From contig CM048560.1 in assembly GCA_026413225.1 (NCBI GenBank), positions 13,534,001 to 13,598,000 of the forward strand: a stretch of 64,000 nucleotides of DNA, in the 5' to 3' direction. Both the position numbers and the translations under genes were made by a program. This DNA is from Otis tarda. Lineage: Eukaryota > Chordata > Aves > Otidiformes > Otididae. The notes under the pieces were generated by a model, which was not told where the DNA came from, did not search any database, and saw only the letters and a list, made by a program, of their open reading frames with translations. Shown here in pieces: positions 46,583 to 59,219 of this stretch (within the stretch, counting starts at the first letter, position 1; each line of letters begins with the position of its first letter).

Positions 46583-48660
46583 GAATCAGAGAATCACAGA
46601 ATACCAGACTGGAAGGGACCTCAAGGATCATCTGGTCCAACCTTTCTTGGCAAAAAAAAAAAAGTGTTGAGAACCTCTGTCTTTTCAGCATTGTTGGTGA
46701 CTAATTCATCTCTCCTGTTTAACAGCATGCCAGTATTTTCCTTCTGTTTCTGCTTGTTGTTTGCCTACCTGAAGAACCCTTTCTTATAGTTTTTGACAGC
46801 TCTGGCCAATTTCAATTCAGGATGAGCTTTTGCTTTTCTACCTGCATCTCTGCACAGGCCGGCAATGCCCATGTAGTTCTCAACATGTATTCATCTGCTT
46901 TTCTATCTCTGGTACACTTCCCTTTTGATTTTCAGTAGACTGAGAAGCTCACAGTTAAACCAAGGGGGTTTCTTGCACCACCTACTTCCCTTACCTTTAT
47001 AGCAGGTGAACTGCTTTTGTGCTTCCAGGAGAGCATTCTTGAAAAAACTCCCAGCACTCACTAGCTCCTTTATCCTCCATGGAAGCTTCCCACAGAATCC
47101 CTCCCAATTGAGCTCTGAGTGAGCTGAAGCTTACTCTTCTAAAACCCAAAACCTTTGTCTTAGTACTATCCTTCAAAGTGCTCAGCAGGATCCCTAACTC
47201 CACAATATTGTGATCACTGCAGCCAAGGCTATCACTGAGATACTACAAAGCAAGTTTTCTTGGTTTGTGAGTAGCAAGTCCAGTAGTGCCTCATTCCTGG
47301 TTGGCACATCTAACATTTGTATGAGGAAGTCGTCCTCTATGCATTCCAGGAACTTAATGGATGACATGTGAGTTGCTATACTGTTCTCCCAACAAACGTC
47401 TGGGTAGTTGAAGTCACCCATAAGAACCAGGTTCTGTTGACCCGAAACTTGCTTAAGTGACCTAAATATTGCTTCACTGGCATTATTGTCTTGGTCTGGA
47501 GGTTGGTAGCAGATGCCTACTCTAAGATCCTGACCTCTACGATCTTGACCCAGCAGCATTTGACAGGGCTTCCACAATCGCCATAGTTGACTTCTATACA
47601 CTAAAGGTTCTTCTTAACATAGAGCGTGACTCCTTCTCCTCCTCTTCTTCACTGCTTGTCTTTACAAAACAGCCTATACCATTGCAATCCTCCAGTCATG
47701 TGAGTTGTCCCACCATGTTACAGTTATTCCTATGATACATAACTTTCTGACTAGGCACAGAGCTCCAGCTCCTCCTTTTGGCTCCCCAGGCTGTGGGCAT
47801 TGGTATACATACAATTGAGGTGGCTGGTCTTCTGCTTCTCATCTTCAGAGGCAGCTAAGGAACACTGGTCACTGCTCTGGTTGGCTTGGCTTATTCCCCA
47901 GTTGGTTGCAATGGCATAAGCATTGCACTGTGGATCCCATACCCACATCTTTCAGTTTAAAGCCCACTTCATCAAGTTGGCCAGCTTGTTGCAAAAGATC
48001 CTCTTGCATCTTCTAGACAGGTGGATCCCATCCCTCCCTAACAGGCTGTAGTCATTGAAGAACGTCCTTTTCTCATAAATGCCAAAATCCTCACAATGGC
48101 ACATGCCACAAAGCCAGAAGTTGATTTTCTGCTGTGCTATCCGCCACAGGAGCATGGACCACTTATCTATCTCCGTCTCGGCCCCTCTAATACTGCGCAG
48201 CCTTTTAACTGTTTCCTGCAACTCGGCCACCTGATGCAATAGATCAAACTGCACACATCTTTCGCAGGTACTTACCTTTTCTCCAGGAGAAGGGTCTGGG
48301 CACTCATTGCGACCTACTGTCTGTACTGAAGTTTCCTTCCGTACTGGTTCGGTCTGAGTGGAAGCATTAGACATCTGAGAGGCTTTCTCTGTAGAAACAC
48401 TGGTTCTAGCTCTGAGGCGAGTGCCCACCGTTATGGTAGAGGCCTAGAGCACTTCCCTGGCCTGTGGGCAGGCTGCACAGCCTTTCTCAAGTGCCCCTCC
48501 GCACAAACTGCTGCACCCTCTTGATCCCTGTTTGCATGCCCTGTTGCGCAAACTGCTGCACCCTCTTGATCCCTGTTCGCACGCTCTGTTGGCAGCGCTC
48601 CTGGTCAATAGCGCTCCCCAGGGGCATTTAAATCTTCTGCAGTTGTTCCACATAAAGCCC
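46583..48660 (-). mobile_element. Long CR1 LINE with ORF1 and endonuclease, reverse transcriptase deleted
   Basis: Read on the minus strand. A 5' region contains a 45-bp unit repeated twice. An ORF1-like protein follows at 48,428-47,952 (TSVQTVGRNECPDPSPGE, CERCVQFDLLHQVAELQETV, GRDGIHLSRRCKRIF). Next comes an ORF2 endonuclease start (YTNAHSLGSQKEELE, about 47,790) and the endonuclease body (YQPPDQDN, LVLMGDFNYPDVCW, LLDLLLTNQ, 47,510-47,240), then a linker to about 46,800. The sequence jumps to the 3'-terminal text (AGAATCACAGAATACCAGAC complement) at 46,583-46,650, so the reverse transcriptase region is missing. Several frameshifts are present. Antisense reading of SLC35A3 intron 1 gives the same strand, so the element is sense to the gene. 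Confidence 0.85.
48501..48590 (-). repeat. 45-bp tandem duplication, two copies, in CR1 5' region
   Basis: Two adjacent 45-bp units share AAACTGCTGCACCCTCTTGA and TCCCTGTT, differing at a few positions. They sit just upstream of the CR1 ORF1 and resemble promoter-type repeats of LINE 5' ends. Confidence 0.85.
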
Positions 48661-49913
48661 AAGCCATGTCAGCCTCTCTCATGAGACATGCTGTCTCTTG
48701 ATGGGGCAATCTGCTCTTCCTTGGGTTTCCCAGGCTCTGGGAACCTTCCTGTACATGTTGATCTAGCGCTCAGCCACAGAACTCAGCACTGCCGCAGCTG
48801 TGTGCCTCACCGACTGAGGAATACACTCTGGAGAAATACGAGCAGCATAAAGAAGACAGTGGGAGAAAACAGGAAAGCAAAAAAGCCTCAAAATCCACTG
48901 AGAGAAAATACAGAACTGAACTTCATGAAAAGGTCTGCCTATGCTATTGGAGCAAACTGACATTGCAAATTTATGTGAACCAGCTTGCATAAAGAATTTC
49001 TTCCACCTTTTCTACCTATTTCATTTTTTAGTATAAAGACCTGACAATCTGGAAACACAAAGAGCAATATATAGTTAATATGAACAACACTAAATTTCAT
49101 GCAAGTACACTTACAGATAAATAAGTTTATAAAATTTTTGGTTTTCAGTTTTCACAATGCTTCTGAACAAACACAGACAATGGAAACAGACATCCCTCCT
49201 GAACTGGGACTCAAATTTCTGCATTCTGTGAGCCTGTGAAGTGACAAAGGGTTTAACAAACGTTCAAAATTCTCAGCGATCAATTCCCTAACCTTCAAAA
49301 TAGGTTATAATATCAGAAAATAATGTTCACATGAATTTCTTGCTGAAATACAAGCATCTATTTACTAAGCAGCTTAAAATGCAATTTTAGAAGGAAATCA
49401 CTAATACCTTGTGTGTGAGCAAGTATCAAAGCATTCAACATACCAACATCGACAATAGTTCAATAAGCCCAACAGCAAAGCCTTAAGGAATACATACCAC
49501 AATATAATCTTCAACTACAGTCTTGTCTTCTTTAGTAATCATGATTAAATAGGGAACTTTCTCCAGACAATGTGTCTCAAAGTTGCCAGTAGCAGTAAAC
49601 ATTTCTTTACCATAGTTCACTAAAGTAGTTTCAGAGTTTCCAAAATTCACACAAAATGGACTTTAAGTGTCCAGTGTGAGAGCTAAAATAAGGATATTTG
49701 TTAAAAGTTGTCCTGTCAGCGGTCAGCAAGACAGACTTGTAGAGAACAAGTGTGTGAAGTTTCATGCTGCACTTGCTAGTAGTTGGTTCATAGAGAAGGA
49801 ACTACAGTCCTGAAACGTAGGTATGCCAATAAACTAACCACCCTCTGCTGAGCACACATTCTTATCAGCTCTCCTGGTCCCTCTTCTTTCCTTTTAAAAA
49901 AGCTGTGTATCAG

Positions 49914-50503
49914 TGTGTGAGGGATCTCAGTGATGGTCCTTGCAGGGCCACTGTGGGAAATTACAAGCTGCACACAGCTGTGAGAACACAACCTTGGAGA
50001 GGGGAGCTAGGAGGGTTGTTATCTCAGAGAGGGGAGCTAGGAGGGTTGTTATTGAGCAGGATGTTGCTGCTCTCCGGGAACCGCTGTTAGCCAGCAGGGC
50101 ACCTACTTGGCAGGCCTGGCTGCATGCGCTGGCCACGTGTGCATCAACACCTGGTCAGTACTCTGCCACTGAATGTGCTGAGGGTATAAACAGAGGTGGC
50201 TTAGAGCAGAGGGAGAGAGAAAGGACTCAGAGCTCACTCTGTGAACAACAGGGAACGCCCTGAAGGTGCTGTGCCTACCTCCCTTCTCTGCTCTGACCCC
50301 ACTGATCATCATCCTCCTGCTCAGCGGTGTCTCCGGCTTAGTTGGGTTGATAAGACTCTCATAAAGGGAAAACAATACACTGGTAACTGCTTGTTCTGTT
50401 AACTGCTTATGCAAGGCTATAATAGAGCAATAAATACTGTTGTGCTTTTAAACATCATATGCTGGGTGAACTCTGTGCATAGGAATCCTAAGAACCGGTT
50501 ACA
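49914..50503 (+). mobile_element. Solo LTR of an endogenous retrovirus, copy 2
   Basis: Matches 3,979-4,514 nearly throughout, with the same TGTGTGAGGG start, 30-bp tandem duplication, TATA box, AATAAA and a GGTTACA end. It is about 55 bases longer: it keeps about 24 bases near the 5' end and a 31-base segment (GTGTGCATCAACACCTGGTC within) that copy 1 lacks. It lies in SLC35A3 intron 1, antisense to the gene. The 220 bases to its left contain another CCAATAAACTAACC and may belong to an older LTR. Confidence 0.82.
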
Positions 50504-50914
50504 ATTAGTTCATAGAACTCAGTGAAAACTGAGATCGGATCCAGAAAAGCGCTGAACTCACGCAGCTGAACTGTCTCCAGCTGCAGTTTCACAGCAGTTT
50601 AGATTTACAGATTACTAACAGAGGTGTAATCACTTTCTTCTGCCCATGAGTTCCTGCTGCCCTTACTGTGACAGACTGTTCAGTCATATATTAAATTAAC
50701 TATTGTCTTCAGTAACAGCCCACACTTCGATTGTCTTAAACCAGTAATGAAATGAAAGTTCCCAGCATGTTTCCTGTATAGAGTTACAACGGAGCTTGGA
50801 TTTCTTACTGGGCTTTGGACAGACTACTCAGTACTCTGCAAGATGCATCTGTTCCACAAATTTGATTTAGGTTTGCTAATTCAAAGACTAGAAGTTGAAT
50901 GGTCGCATTAACTT

Positions 50915-51000
50915 CATGACTTTTGAACTGTATATTACAGTGAGAGGTGCTAGGTACCTGCAGCTCATTGACTGTAGTGTAGCCTGTCACATTTGTTAAC
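50915..51000 (+). repeat. Left arm of an imperfect inverted repeat
   Basis: GACTTTTGAACTGTATATTA, then CAGTGAGAGGTGC, TACCTGCAGCTCATTGACTG and GTAGCCTGTCACATTTGTTA. The reverse complement of 53,166-53,250 carries nearly the same words. Confidence 0.75.
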
Positions 51001-51413
51001 TCAGTGACTAGGCTCATTATTCTTTTCATTTAATAGTCTAGGCAAAAAAAAGTAAACTGCTTCAGTGTAGTTTACTCAGTGTATCATGTAGACACACCCT
51101 ACGTAGCAGAGGAAGAAGTTAATAAAGGCAGGTCTATATGGGAAGTCAACACGCAGCAAGCCAAGATGGTATTTACAGCCACGTAACATTTGACTTCAGT
51201 AGACACAGGTGAATAAAATGCAGATGGATACTACGTGAAGAGTTGTTCTCCTTAAAAGTGTAACGGAAGAGGACCCAGAAAAGGTTTTACAGACTGAGAA
51301 AACAGAACATAACAAAACAATCTGTACAGGAAGTAATACCTTCAGCTCAACGCAAAGTCTGAAAAATACCTGTTCAAAGGAAGCAGCTTTTTTTTTTTTA
51401 AAGTGGAAAATAA

Positions 51414-51792
51414 TAGAATCATAGAATCATTTGGGTTGGAAAAGACCTTTAAGATTACTGAGTCAAATCACAAACCTAACACCGCCAAGTCCACCACTAA
51501 ACCATGTCCTTAAGTGCCACGTCTACACATCCATTAAATAACTCCAGGGATGGTGACTCAACCAGCTCCCTGGGCAGCCTGTTCCAATGCCTGACTACCC
51601 TTTTGGTGAATAAATTTTTCCTGATATCCAATCTAAACCTCCTCTGGTGCAACTGTCTCCTCTTGTCCTATTGGTTGTTACTTGAGAGAAGAGACCAACC
51701 ACCACCTTGCTACAACCTCATTTCAGGTAGTTATAGAGAGCGGTAAGGTCTCCCCTCAGCCTCCTCTTCTCCAGACTAAACAACTCCAGTTT
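51414..51792 (-). mobile_element. CR1 LINE 3' fragment
   Basis: Minus orientation. It starts from the terminal tail (AATAGAATCATAGAATCATT on plus) and continues through TGGGTTGGAAAAGACCTTTA, GCTCCCTGGGCAGCCTGTTC, GGTGAATAAATTTTTCCTGA and CTCAGCCTCCTCTTCTCCAG. 5'-truncated. Confidence 0.93.
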
Positions 51793-53165
51793 ACATATTT
51801 CCATTTCATAATATTCATTCCAACAAAATTAATAAATTTCTGACTGGCAGATTCTAGTCTCCTTTAGTAATTTCTCTACCAGGGGCTAAAATTTCATATT
51901 TTACATTTTATTTTTATATTGTCCCTGCACTTTCCCTCCTAAAATACTGGCAAATTCTAATGTTTGCAGATTAAATACATTAGACCAAAAGGAACATAAT
52001 CAATTTGACTTAATACATATATATTTTATTTTCCTCTATCCATTCTTAACAAAACTTGCTAATATTAATCAGGATTTACCACATGAACAAGATTACGATT
52101 ACAGGACTTTTCTTAACCTTAAGAATCTGTCTTTTAAAGATATGATAGTATAAAATTTTGAGCTTCTTAGCTGCTAAATATCTATAGTAACAGAATCTTC
52201 TGCAAAATTAAGGATTAGTTTGATTTTGTCCTATTCTTGAGTTTTTAGAAAGTCTCAAAATCTGACAAAAATACTTTAGTTTGAGGTATCTAAAACATTA
52301 AAAAAAAAAAAGAGAGGTCCAGAAGGAAATGTGACTAATTTATTTTAAATACTCTTTAGTTAAACTCAGAGACTAGAGACTGTCTTGAGACATTTCACAA
52401 AAATGTTGGAGTTACACTGCATATTATGGAGATCCTCCCAGCAAGCATGGCTTAACACCATCTGCAAGAACAAAAGAGCATGGGCAACTCCACAGATTCA
52501 GCCACTCCTGAAATTTCACACCATGCTGATGCAAATGTATTAAAATAAAGTGAGCACAGAACTGTTAAGACTCACCTTCATCTAACATCAAGTATCTCGT
52601 TGATTAGCATGTTTTAGACTCACTGAAATTTTAAGGTTGGGGTGCCTTACATTTTCACTATTATTTTATAAATAAAAAAGATTATAGTTCATGCACAAAT
52701 AATCCAAATTTTGTTTATTTGACTGTGCATTTCTTCCGCATTAATTACATTGGAAGTTCTTTCAGTGTCCCAAACTATCCAGTATTCTGCATTATATTTC
52801 ATTAATGCAGCCTGAATTACTAAGAAAGCTTTTCTTAGAGCCACTACAGCTGGCTCACTTTTTAATATATTCATCAAATTTAATTTTCCTTAAATTTCTG
52901 AAACTTCAGGGGAATATCAGAGAAAACTTGGAAAAAAAAAAAATCAACATCCAAAAAAGTCCAAGCATCTAACATTATCTCAAGAAATAGCTAACACAAC
53001 CAAAAAAATCAATTAACAATGAATTCCAATTAGTCCCACTGCAAAAAAAAAAAAAAAACCAACAAGTTAAATTCACAGATTAAAATAACAATATGCTCTC
53101 TGTCAAATGACTGAGCAATTCAGAGTAAGAGTCATGCATGCCATTAGTTTGTATTTTAACTACCA

Positions 53166-53250
53166 GGTAACAGATGTGACAGGCTACCTTACAGTCAATG
53201 AGTCGCAGGTACTTGGCACCTCTCACTGTAACATACAATTGAAAAGTCAC
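53166..53250 (-). repeat. Right arm of an imperfect inverted repeat
   Basis: Reading minus: GACTTTTCAATTGTATGTTA, CAGTGAGAGGTGCCAAGTAC, CTCATTGACTG and GTAGCCTGTCACATCTGTTA, matching the left arm at roughly 85% by eye. The arms are 2.2 kb apart. They may be two copies of one unclassified repeat or the ends of a DNA transposon. Confidence 0.75.
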
Positions 53251-54251
53251 TTAAAATAGTTTTGAGGTACCTGGGGTCATGATGTCTACAAATCAAGGTC
53301 CATTTACCACTTACCACTGACACATCTTTAGAACAAGTCCATACAGATAAAAGGAGAGGGATTCATGACAGCGGGAAGGTGAAAGGAACCGCTGGTTTAG
53401 GCTCCCATCCTGCCATTCACATCTCTCTGGCAGAGCTTAGGATTCTATCCAGGCCCAAAAGCACAGGCCTTTCTAGGCCATGGCCTGGGGCTGCACCCTA
53501 TCCAAAACAAACGCACAGAGAGTAACAAAATGGCGAAATGAGGCCTTTGCACAGGCTACAGAGTTAATGTTTGTATTATTTTCTACCCATTTACCAAAAG
53601 ATTTGACATGAAATAACTTCTACTGGCAACTATTTATTTATTCCTCCCTACTCTGTCACAAGGAAAATCAAATTAAAAAACCACCAAATTACTAGCTACT
53701 ATTATACTTCCAGTCTTCATAGTGATGGCATTACACGAATCACGTTCCCTCCAGCCTAGCTGTGAAACGTTTTCCCTGCTGATGGTCTTTTAGAGTAAAA
53801 AGCCAAGTTACTGCTATTAGTTATTGCTACTGCTAGCTCTTATTCTTTTTTACGATTAGGAGTTTAAGACTGTTTAACCAAACGTAAAGCCAAACAGAAG
53901 CAGACAACCAGCCTCTTAAAACTGCAAAAGGCAAAGTTTAAGTTTCGTGTGCCAGTGCACCAAGTTCTACGTCTGGGATTTGCCAGAAAATAAACACTGA
54001 TTGAGTCTGCCTTACTGAAGGAAAACCAGAGTGGGAAGTAAAGTACAGTATTTGGTTCCAGTGGAACAGGTATGGACACACATCCTAGGCATTTGCTCTG
54101 AAATGAAGAGAGCAGATTAAAGACATAGGTTTGAGTTCTTGTATTTCTCAAATGAGACGTGAATCCAGCACTGATGCTACACCTATACAAACATAATAAG
54201 CTGGCAACAAAGAGGAAAAGCACAATTGGGGGTGAAAAATTGGTCAGGAGT

Positions 54252-54886
54252 CAGCAATGCACGCTTGCAGCCCAGAAAGCCAACCGCATCCTGGGCTGCA
54301 TCAAAAGAAGCGTGGCCAGCAGGTCAAGGGAGGTGATTCTGCCCCTCTACTCTGCTCTGGTGAGACCCCACCTGGAGTACTGCATCCAGCTCTGGAGCCC
54401 ATAGGACAAGAAAGACATGGACCTACTGGAGCAAGTCCAGAGGAGGGCCACAAAAATGATCAGAGGGCTGGAACAACTCCCCTATGAAGAAAGACTGAGA
54501 GAGTTGGGGTTGTTCAGCCTGGAAAAGAGGAGGGATACCTTATTGTGGCCTTTCAATATATAAAGGAGGCTTTTAAGAAAGACAGAGACAGACATTTTAC
54601 TGGGGCCTGTAGTATCAGGACAAGGGGTAATGGTTTTAAACTGAAAGAGGGTAGATTTCAATTGGATATATAAGGAATATATATTTTTTTATTATGAGGG
54701 AACCAAGGCACTGGAACAGGTTGCCCAGAGAAGCTGTGGAAGCCCCATCGTTGTAAGTGTTCAAAGTCAGGTTGGATGGGGCTTTGAGCGACCTGGTCTA
54801 GTGGAAGATGCCCCTGCCCATGGCAGCGAGGTTGGACTAGATGATCTTTAAAGGTTCGTTCCAACCCAAACCATTCTATGATAAAT
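54252..54886 (+). mobile_element. CR1 LINE 3' fragment
   Basis: Closely similar to the 3' two thirds of the CR1 at 222-1,206: GCCAACCGCATCCTGGGCTG, CCTCTACTCTGCTCTGGTGA, CTGGAGTACTGCATCCAGCT, and the 3' tail CCATTCTATGAT at about 54,871. The reading frame is broken by a stop after CTCTGGAGCCC. Antisense to SLC35A3, intron 1. Confidence 0.93.
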
Positions 54887-54899
54887 ATCCCAGACAGTA

Positions 54900-57800
54900 C
54901 TGAGGGTGCACAGACCTTTCTGAATCTAGTAAGTGCTGCTGAACTGGGTTATGAACAAGATTTTACATACATATGAATATTTTAACTGCTATCATTCAAC
55001 AATGCATTCCTTTCTCCCCTTATCTCCCAAATATGTAATATTTCATATCTGCATAATATTTTGTATAACCACATGCTATAAACATTTCTAATTATCTTAA
55101 ACCTTGATGCCTCAGTTTAAAATGTCACTATTAATGCTTTCCGTCTTCCTCATACTTGATACAGGGTTCTTCTCTGTTCCCTCCCATAAGCTATCTATAA
55201 TTATCAGCTATTCCTCCCCACATACATGGCACTTTTCAACTAAACCACTGCAAATCACTTCATAATTTTAAAACTTACTTTGCTCTTTCTTTTGTTTTTC
55301 AGTTTATTACTCATTCTTCTTGATTGATACATTATAATGTGTATTAAGTACACTATGGAAAAAATAAGCTATGTTTTTCTTAGAACTTGTATTCCTCTTC
55401 AGAATCGTTATTAAAAGCAAATCCTCTAGCAAAGTTTTTTTCCTTACTCTTCTAGCAGAAACTGAGTAACAAAGAGTTTTTCACATGAAGGTTTCCTTCA
55501 GGCAGTATTTCCAATTTCTGCATTTACATTAAAAAAATTCTTAACTGGTGAAAAAAAATTAAGACATTACTGCATTCAAATAATATTTTCATGACAAGGA
55601 TTTCACACGCAACACAGTGGAACACTGGTGGACCTTGCTCCTGCAATGCCACGTAGCTCCCCAGCCACAATCCTACCTTGGCCTTCTTTAAATCATGCAG
55701 ACACTTTTTAGCACTGGGAAGCACACTTACCCACAGAGCAGTTACACATTACTTTGTAACTGCTAAAGGTCAACCAACAATTTCTTCTCAATTTTGCTCC
55801 AAAACCCTAGGCTTTTGCCAAGGATGGCTGCATCAGTGATTCCCTGGCCTATCATTCAAGCAGGAAATTCCACCAGTGCCAAGTCTAACAAAGGAAAGCA
55901 ATTACATATTAACTAACTTTTAATGTCACACAATGCTATAAATCGATTGGGACTCGCATAAGGTTTGCTTATAGGCTGACAGAAAATCTAGCAGAAAGGG
56001 AACTTAACACTGCTGAGTTTTTTTATGATCTCATAGAAGTTTTTTGGCTTTTTTTTTCCTTTTATTGTGAGAAAGAAAATCACCATTCTCATCTATGTGT
56101 CACACAGGAAAAGTTGGGCATTGTGAATCTTAAACGTGACATTGGTGGCTCAATACTCTTTCAGCCCACCCCACCCCCTTTACACCAAACCTAAGAATGC
56201 AAAGATAAGATTTCTTTGACTGATGAGAATTTGATTTTATTACTATTAAAGAAATCACATGTTGAGTGTAAAACTCAGCATTCAGGAAATTCAGGCCCTC
56301 ATTCAGCTAAATCTAACACCAGTACTTCTCGTAAGATGAAGGCTTCAACTCTGTGCACAGTAGTGCAATAGTTTTATATTGACATAACAGTCATTAAGCC
56401 AAACGCTGCCTGCCAGCATGGAAATTTGATACAACCTGCCTTAACTGCCTCCCTCTTTTTCAAACAGTACATACACTGCGCTCATTGTAGAGACCACAGT
56501 ACAGACAGATCCTAGCAGTCACATTCAGATTCTGTGAGCAAGGAGGCATTCAGTTCTCAGTTTTAGTTCAAATGCCCATCCCTCCTCAAGCACACAGGAG
56601 TGCAATGCCATGAAGCGAAGCACTGCTTGAATGCGACTCCTGCAGATGTATTAGGCCAATGAAGGAGCTTGATTTAAGGTGCTGAAAGACTGAACACTGA
56701 ATACAGCTGGGGTTCAGCTACAGCTTCCATTACGCTATTTCTGAATTACTAATAAAGTCTGTGTGCTCCAGGCAACGCAGCCACCCTCAGCCAAGGTGAC
56801 CTAGTTTGAGTAGAGTAACACAAACCAGATACTACAGTTAAAATAAATCTGTAGACACTTATTGCAGAAAGCTAGTAATTACAAATAAAATCAGACAGCT
56901 GAACAGTGTACCAAAGGGGTATGAATACAAGACAAGAAGGTTCAAAAATTCAATGGGAAAATCCCGAACTCTTTACCATCTGACATTACTATGCTAGGTC
57001 CCAAGAGCTACAGATCTTCAGAATCTCTCCTCCGCTCTAGAGACACCCCCTATTGATGTGATCCAGCTGTGCAGCCTCATGAGTTCCAGGGAAGGTACTG
57101 AGCTTGCGCAAGCAGCATGCGTATGGGTATGTACTGAAGTAACTGGTGTAGAGTAAGCCCAGGTGCCAAGCAACCCAAGAATAATAAGAGAGGAATAACT
57201 GTATCTAGCAAGCCTGTCTCAAAGATCAAGAATCTGTTGCCCTCACTTAACACTGTCAAATGTGAAGCTGTTTTAAGCAGACGTCTGATTTGATTTCCCT
57301 AGGTACCTAGCTCAGATGATAGTTGCCTTTTTCTTGTTATTGCAAACACCAGCTTAAGTAGCATAAGGAATAAGGCTGTGTAGGCAGCCTGTAGAATTGT
57401 TAAAGACAGAGTCACTCCTAACAATACATTGCTCTAAATAAAACAAATTTATCCTTAATACCACCATAGTCTTTCCCAAAACCAGTATTTTTAATATGCA
57501 TTCTACTTCTACAAACCAGAACATCACACACCCCAAACCAATGGATCCTTATCTCTCAGAAGTGTAATTCTCAATCACAAGTTCTCACAGTGCCTGATAA
57601 TGTACACGGGAATCATGAGCTACAATTTCTAAAGGAAGAGGTTGCTGTAAATCAGTTTCTCCGCAACTATCACCTCCTCCAAACTCACCCTACAGCCTCT
57701 AAAGAAATTTGATGTTACTTATTCTTTTGGGAGAAGGAGTCCATCACCTAATGTTCATTCTAAACCCCATTTTGTCAGTCTGCACATATGTTCTTTGAAA

Positions 57801-58230
57801 AGCAAGGGTTGCGTTAGATCCCAGCCCTCCTGTGTAGAGGCCACCACGGCAAATAAGCTTTTCACTATGGTGCTCACTTAGTTTTATAAAGGTTTGTTGC
57901 ATATGTTCTTTACGTCCCAAAACACACACCCCTCCATTGCAGAAAGCAGTCTCAGCCTTCTCCACCCAATCATTCCTTAAAAAAAACCCCTTCCCTCTGG
58001 TATTCAAGCCTTCCTCACTCCAATTTAAAATACAGTTTATAGGATATAATAAAATGAAACAACTTGGAGTACCTTTTGGTGTTTATCTTTCACTTTCCAG
58101 TCTATCCCACAATATTTATTATATTTCCACATTTATTATCTCTGCATCTTCTGGGTTTTTTTTACTTAATCCATAAGCTTTGTACTGTTAGAGCATTTCA
58201 CATTTCAAAAGCCCAGTACGAAACCGCGAT
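54900..58230 (-). other. SLC35A3: SLC35A3 intron 1, promoter-proximal part
   Basis: AT-rich intron with no exon, repeat family or RNA gene recognised. Confidence 0.45.
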
Positions 58231-58239
58231 GCCATTACC

Positions 58240-59215
58240 ACCCCTACAAGCGTGCGCGTCTGTTAACTTCACACACAGCCCGGCACCAAGCACAGCGAGG
58301 ACCCTCCCAGCACAGCACCGGCCGCACGCTCAGAAGAGGGAGAAATCCAAAAGCGAGCCACAGCCTTAGCAACAACGGCTCAGGTCCGTACCCCTTCTCA
58401 ACTTCACAGGGAGCTGATCCCCACAGCAACTTCACCTTCACCCCCCCTCTCCCTCCCTCTTGCCCAGGCCATTCCATTTTCAGGCATTTCTCTCTGTACC
58501 TCCTCAAGCTCACTCTTCCCCTCCCGAGCCTGCTCCCACAGACCGGCTTCCCGCCCCATCCACCAGCCCCAAACGCCTCCTCCTCCCACACCAAAGCCCT
58601 CCCTCAGGCTTCTTTCCCTCATCCGTAACCCTCGCACCGCTCGCACCGGGGCAGCCTCACCCGGCCCCGGCCCCGGCCTCCCACCTGCAGCACCCGGCCG
58701 GCGGCCCAGCTCGCCCCTCGCTGCCGGCTCAGCTCGCTCCAGCCACCCGGTGTTTCCGGGTGCCGCGGTCCCGTCCCGCTAAGGCTCCGGCTGCAGCCGT
58801 GGCTCCGCCCGCTCCGTTCCCAGCGCCGCGGCAAAGCAGCGCGCCCCGCCCGCCACGGGCCCCGACAGCCTGCGAGTCCGGGAGCGGGGGGGCCGCGTTC
58901 GCGTCAGGTGGAGGCGGGCGGAGGTCAGCAGGGGCTGCGGCCGCGGCGTGAGGAACCGCCACGCGGGGCGGGAAGGGCCCACAGAGCTGCGGGGGGCGGG
59001 CCCTTGGCGGCGGCTGGGGCGGGCGGGGTCCCGCTGCCGGTAGGGCGCTGCCCGTCCCCCTCCATTGGCGCCCCGGCGGCCGTTCGGGGCGGGGGGAAGC
59101 TGCGCGCCGGGCCGGCGCCACCCAACGCAGCCCCTTCCAGCCAGGGAGTGCTCGGCCGTCAGGGGCCCGGCGGACGCGGAGCGTCTGAGGGAAACATCTT
59201 TTAACAGGGGGGGTT
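58240..59215 (-). promoter_or_regulatory. SLC35A3: SLC35A3 CpG-island promoter and noncoding first exon
   Basis: A dense CpG block, the only one upstream of the SLC35A3 coding exons. It has several GC boxes (GGGCGG-type, about 58,910-59,090) and an inverted CCAAT box (ATTGG, 59,064-59,068). There is no TATA box. Plausible minus-strand donors for a noncoding leader exon are GTGAGG at 58,655-58,660 and GTGGGA near 58,680. The exact start site and leader exon are not resolved by sequence. Confidence 0.65.
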
Positions 59216-59219
59216 CTGC

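Noticed and set aside
52689-52877. 62-codon minus-strand frame between the inverted repeat arms
   Set aside because: Considered as a transposase remnant, but it has no recognisable catalytic motif and is too short.
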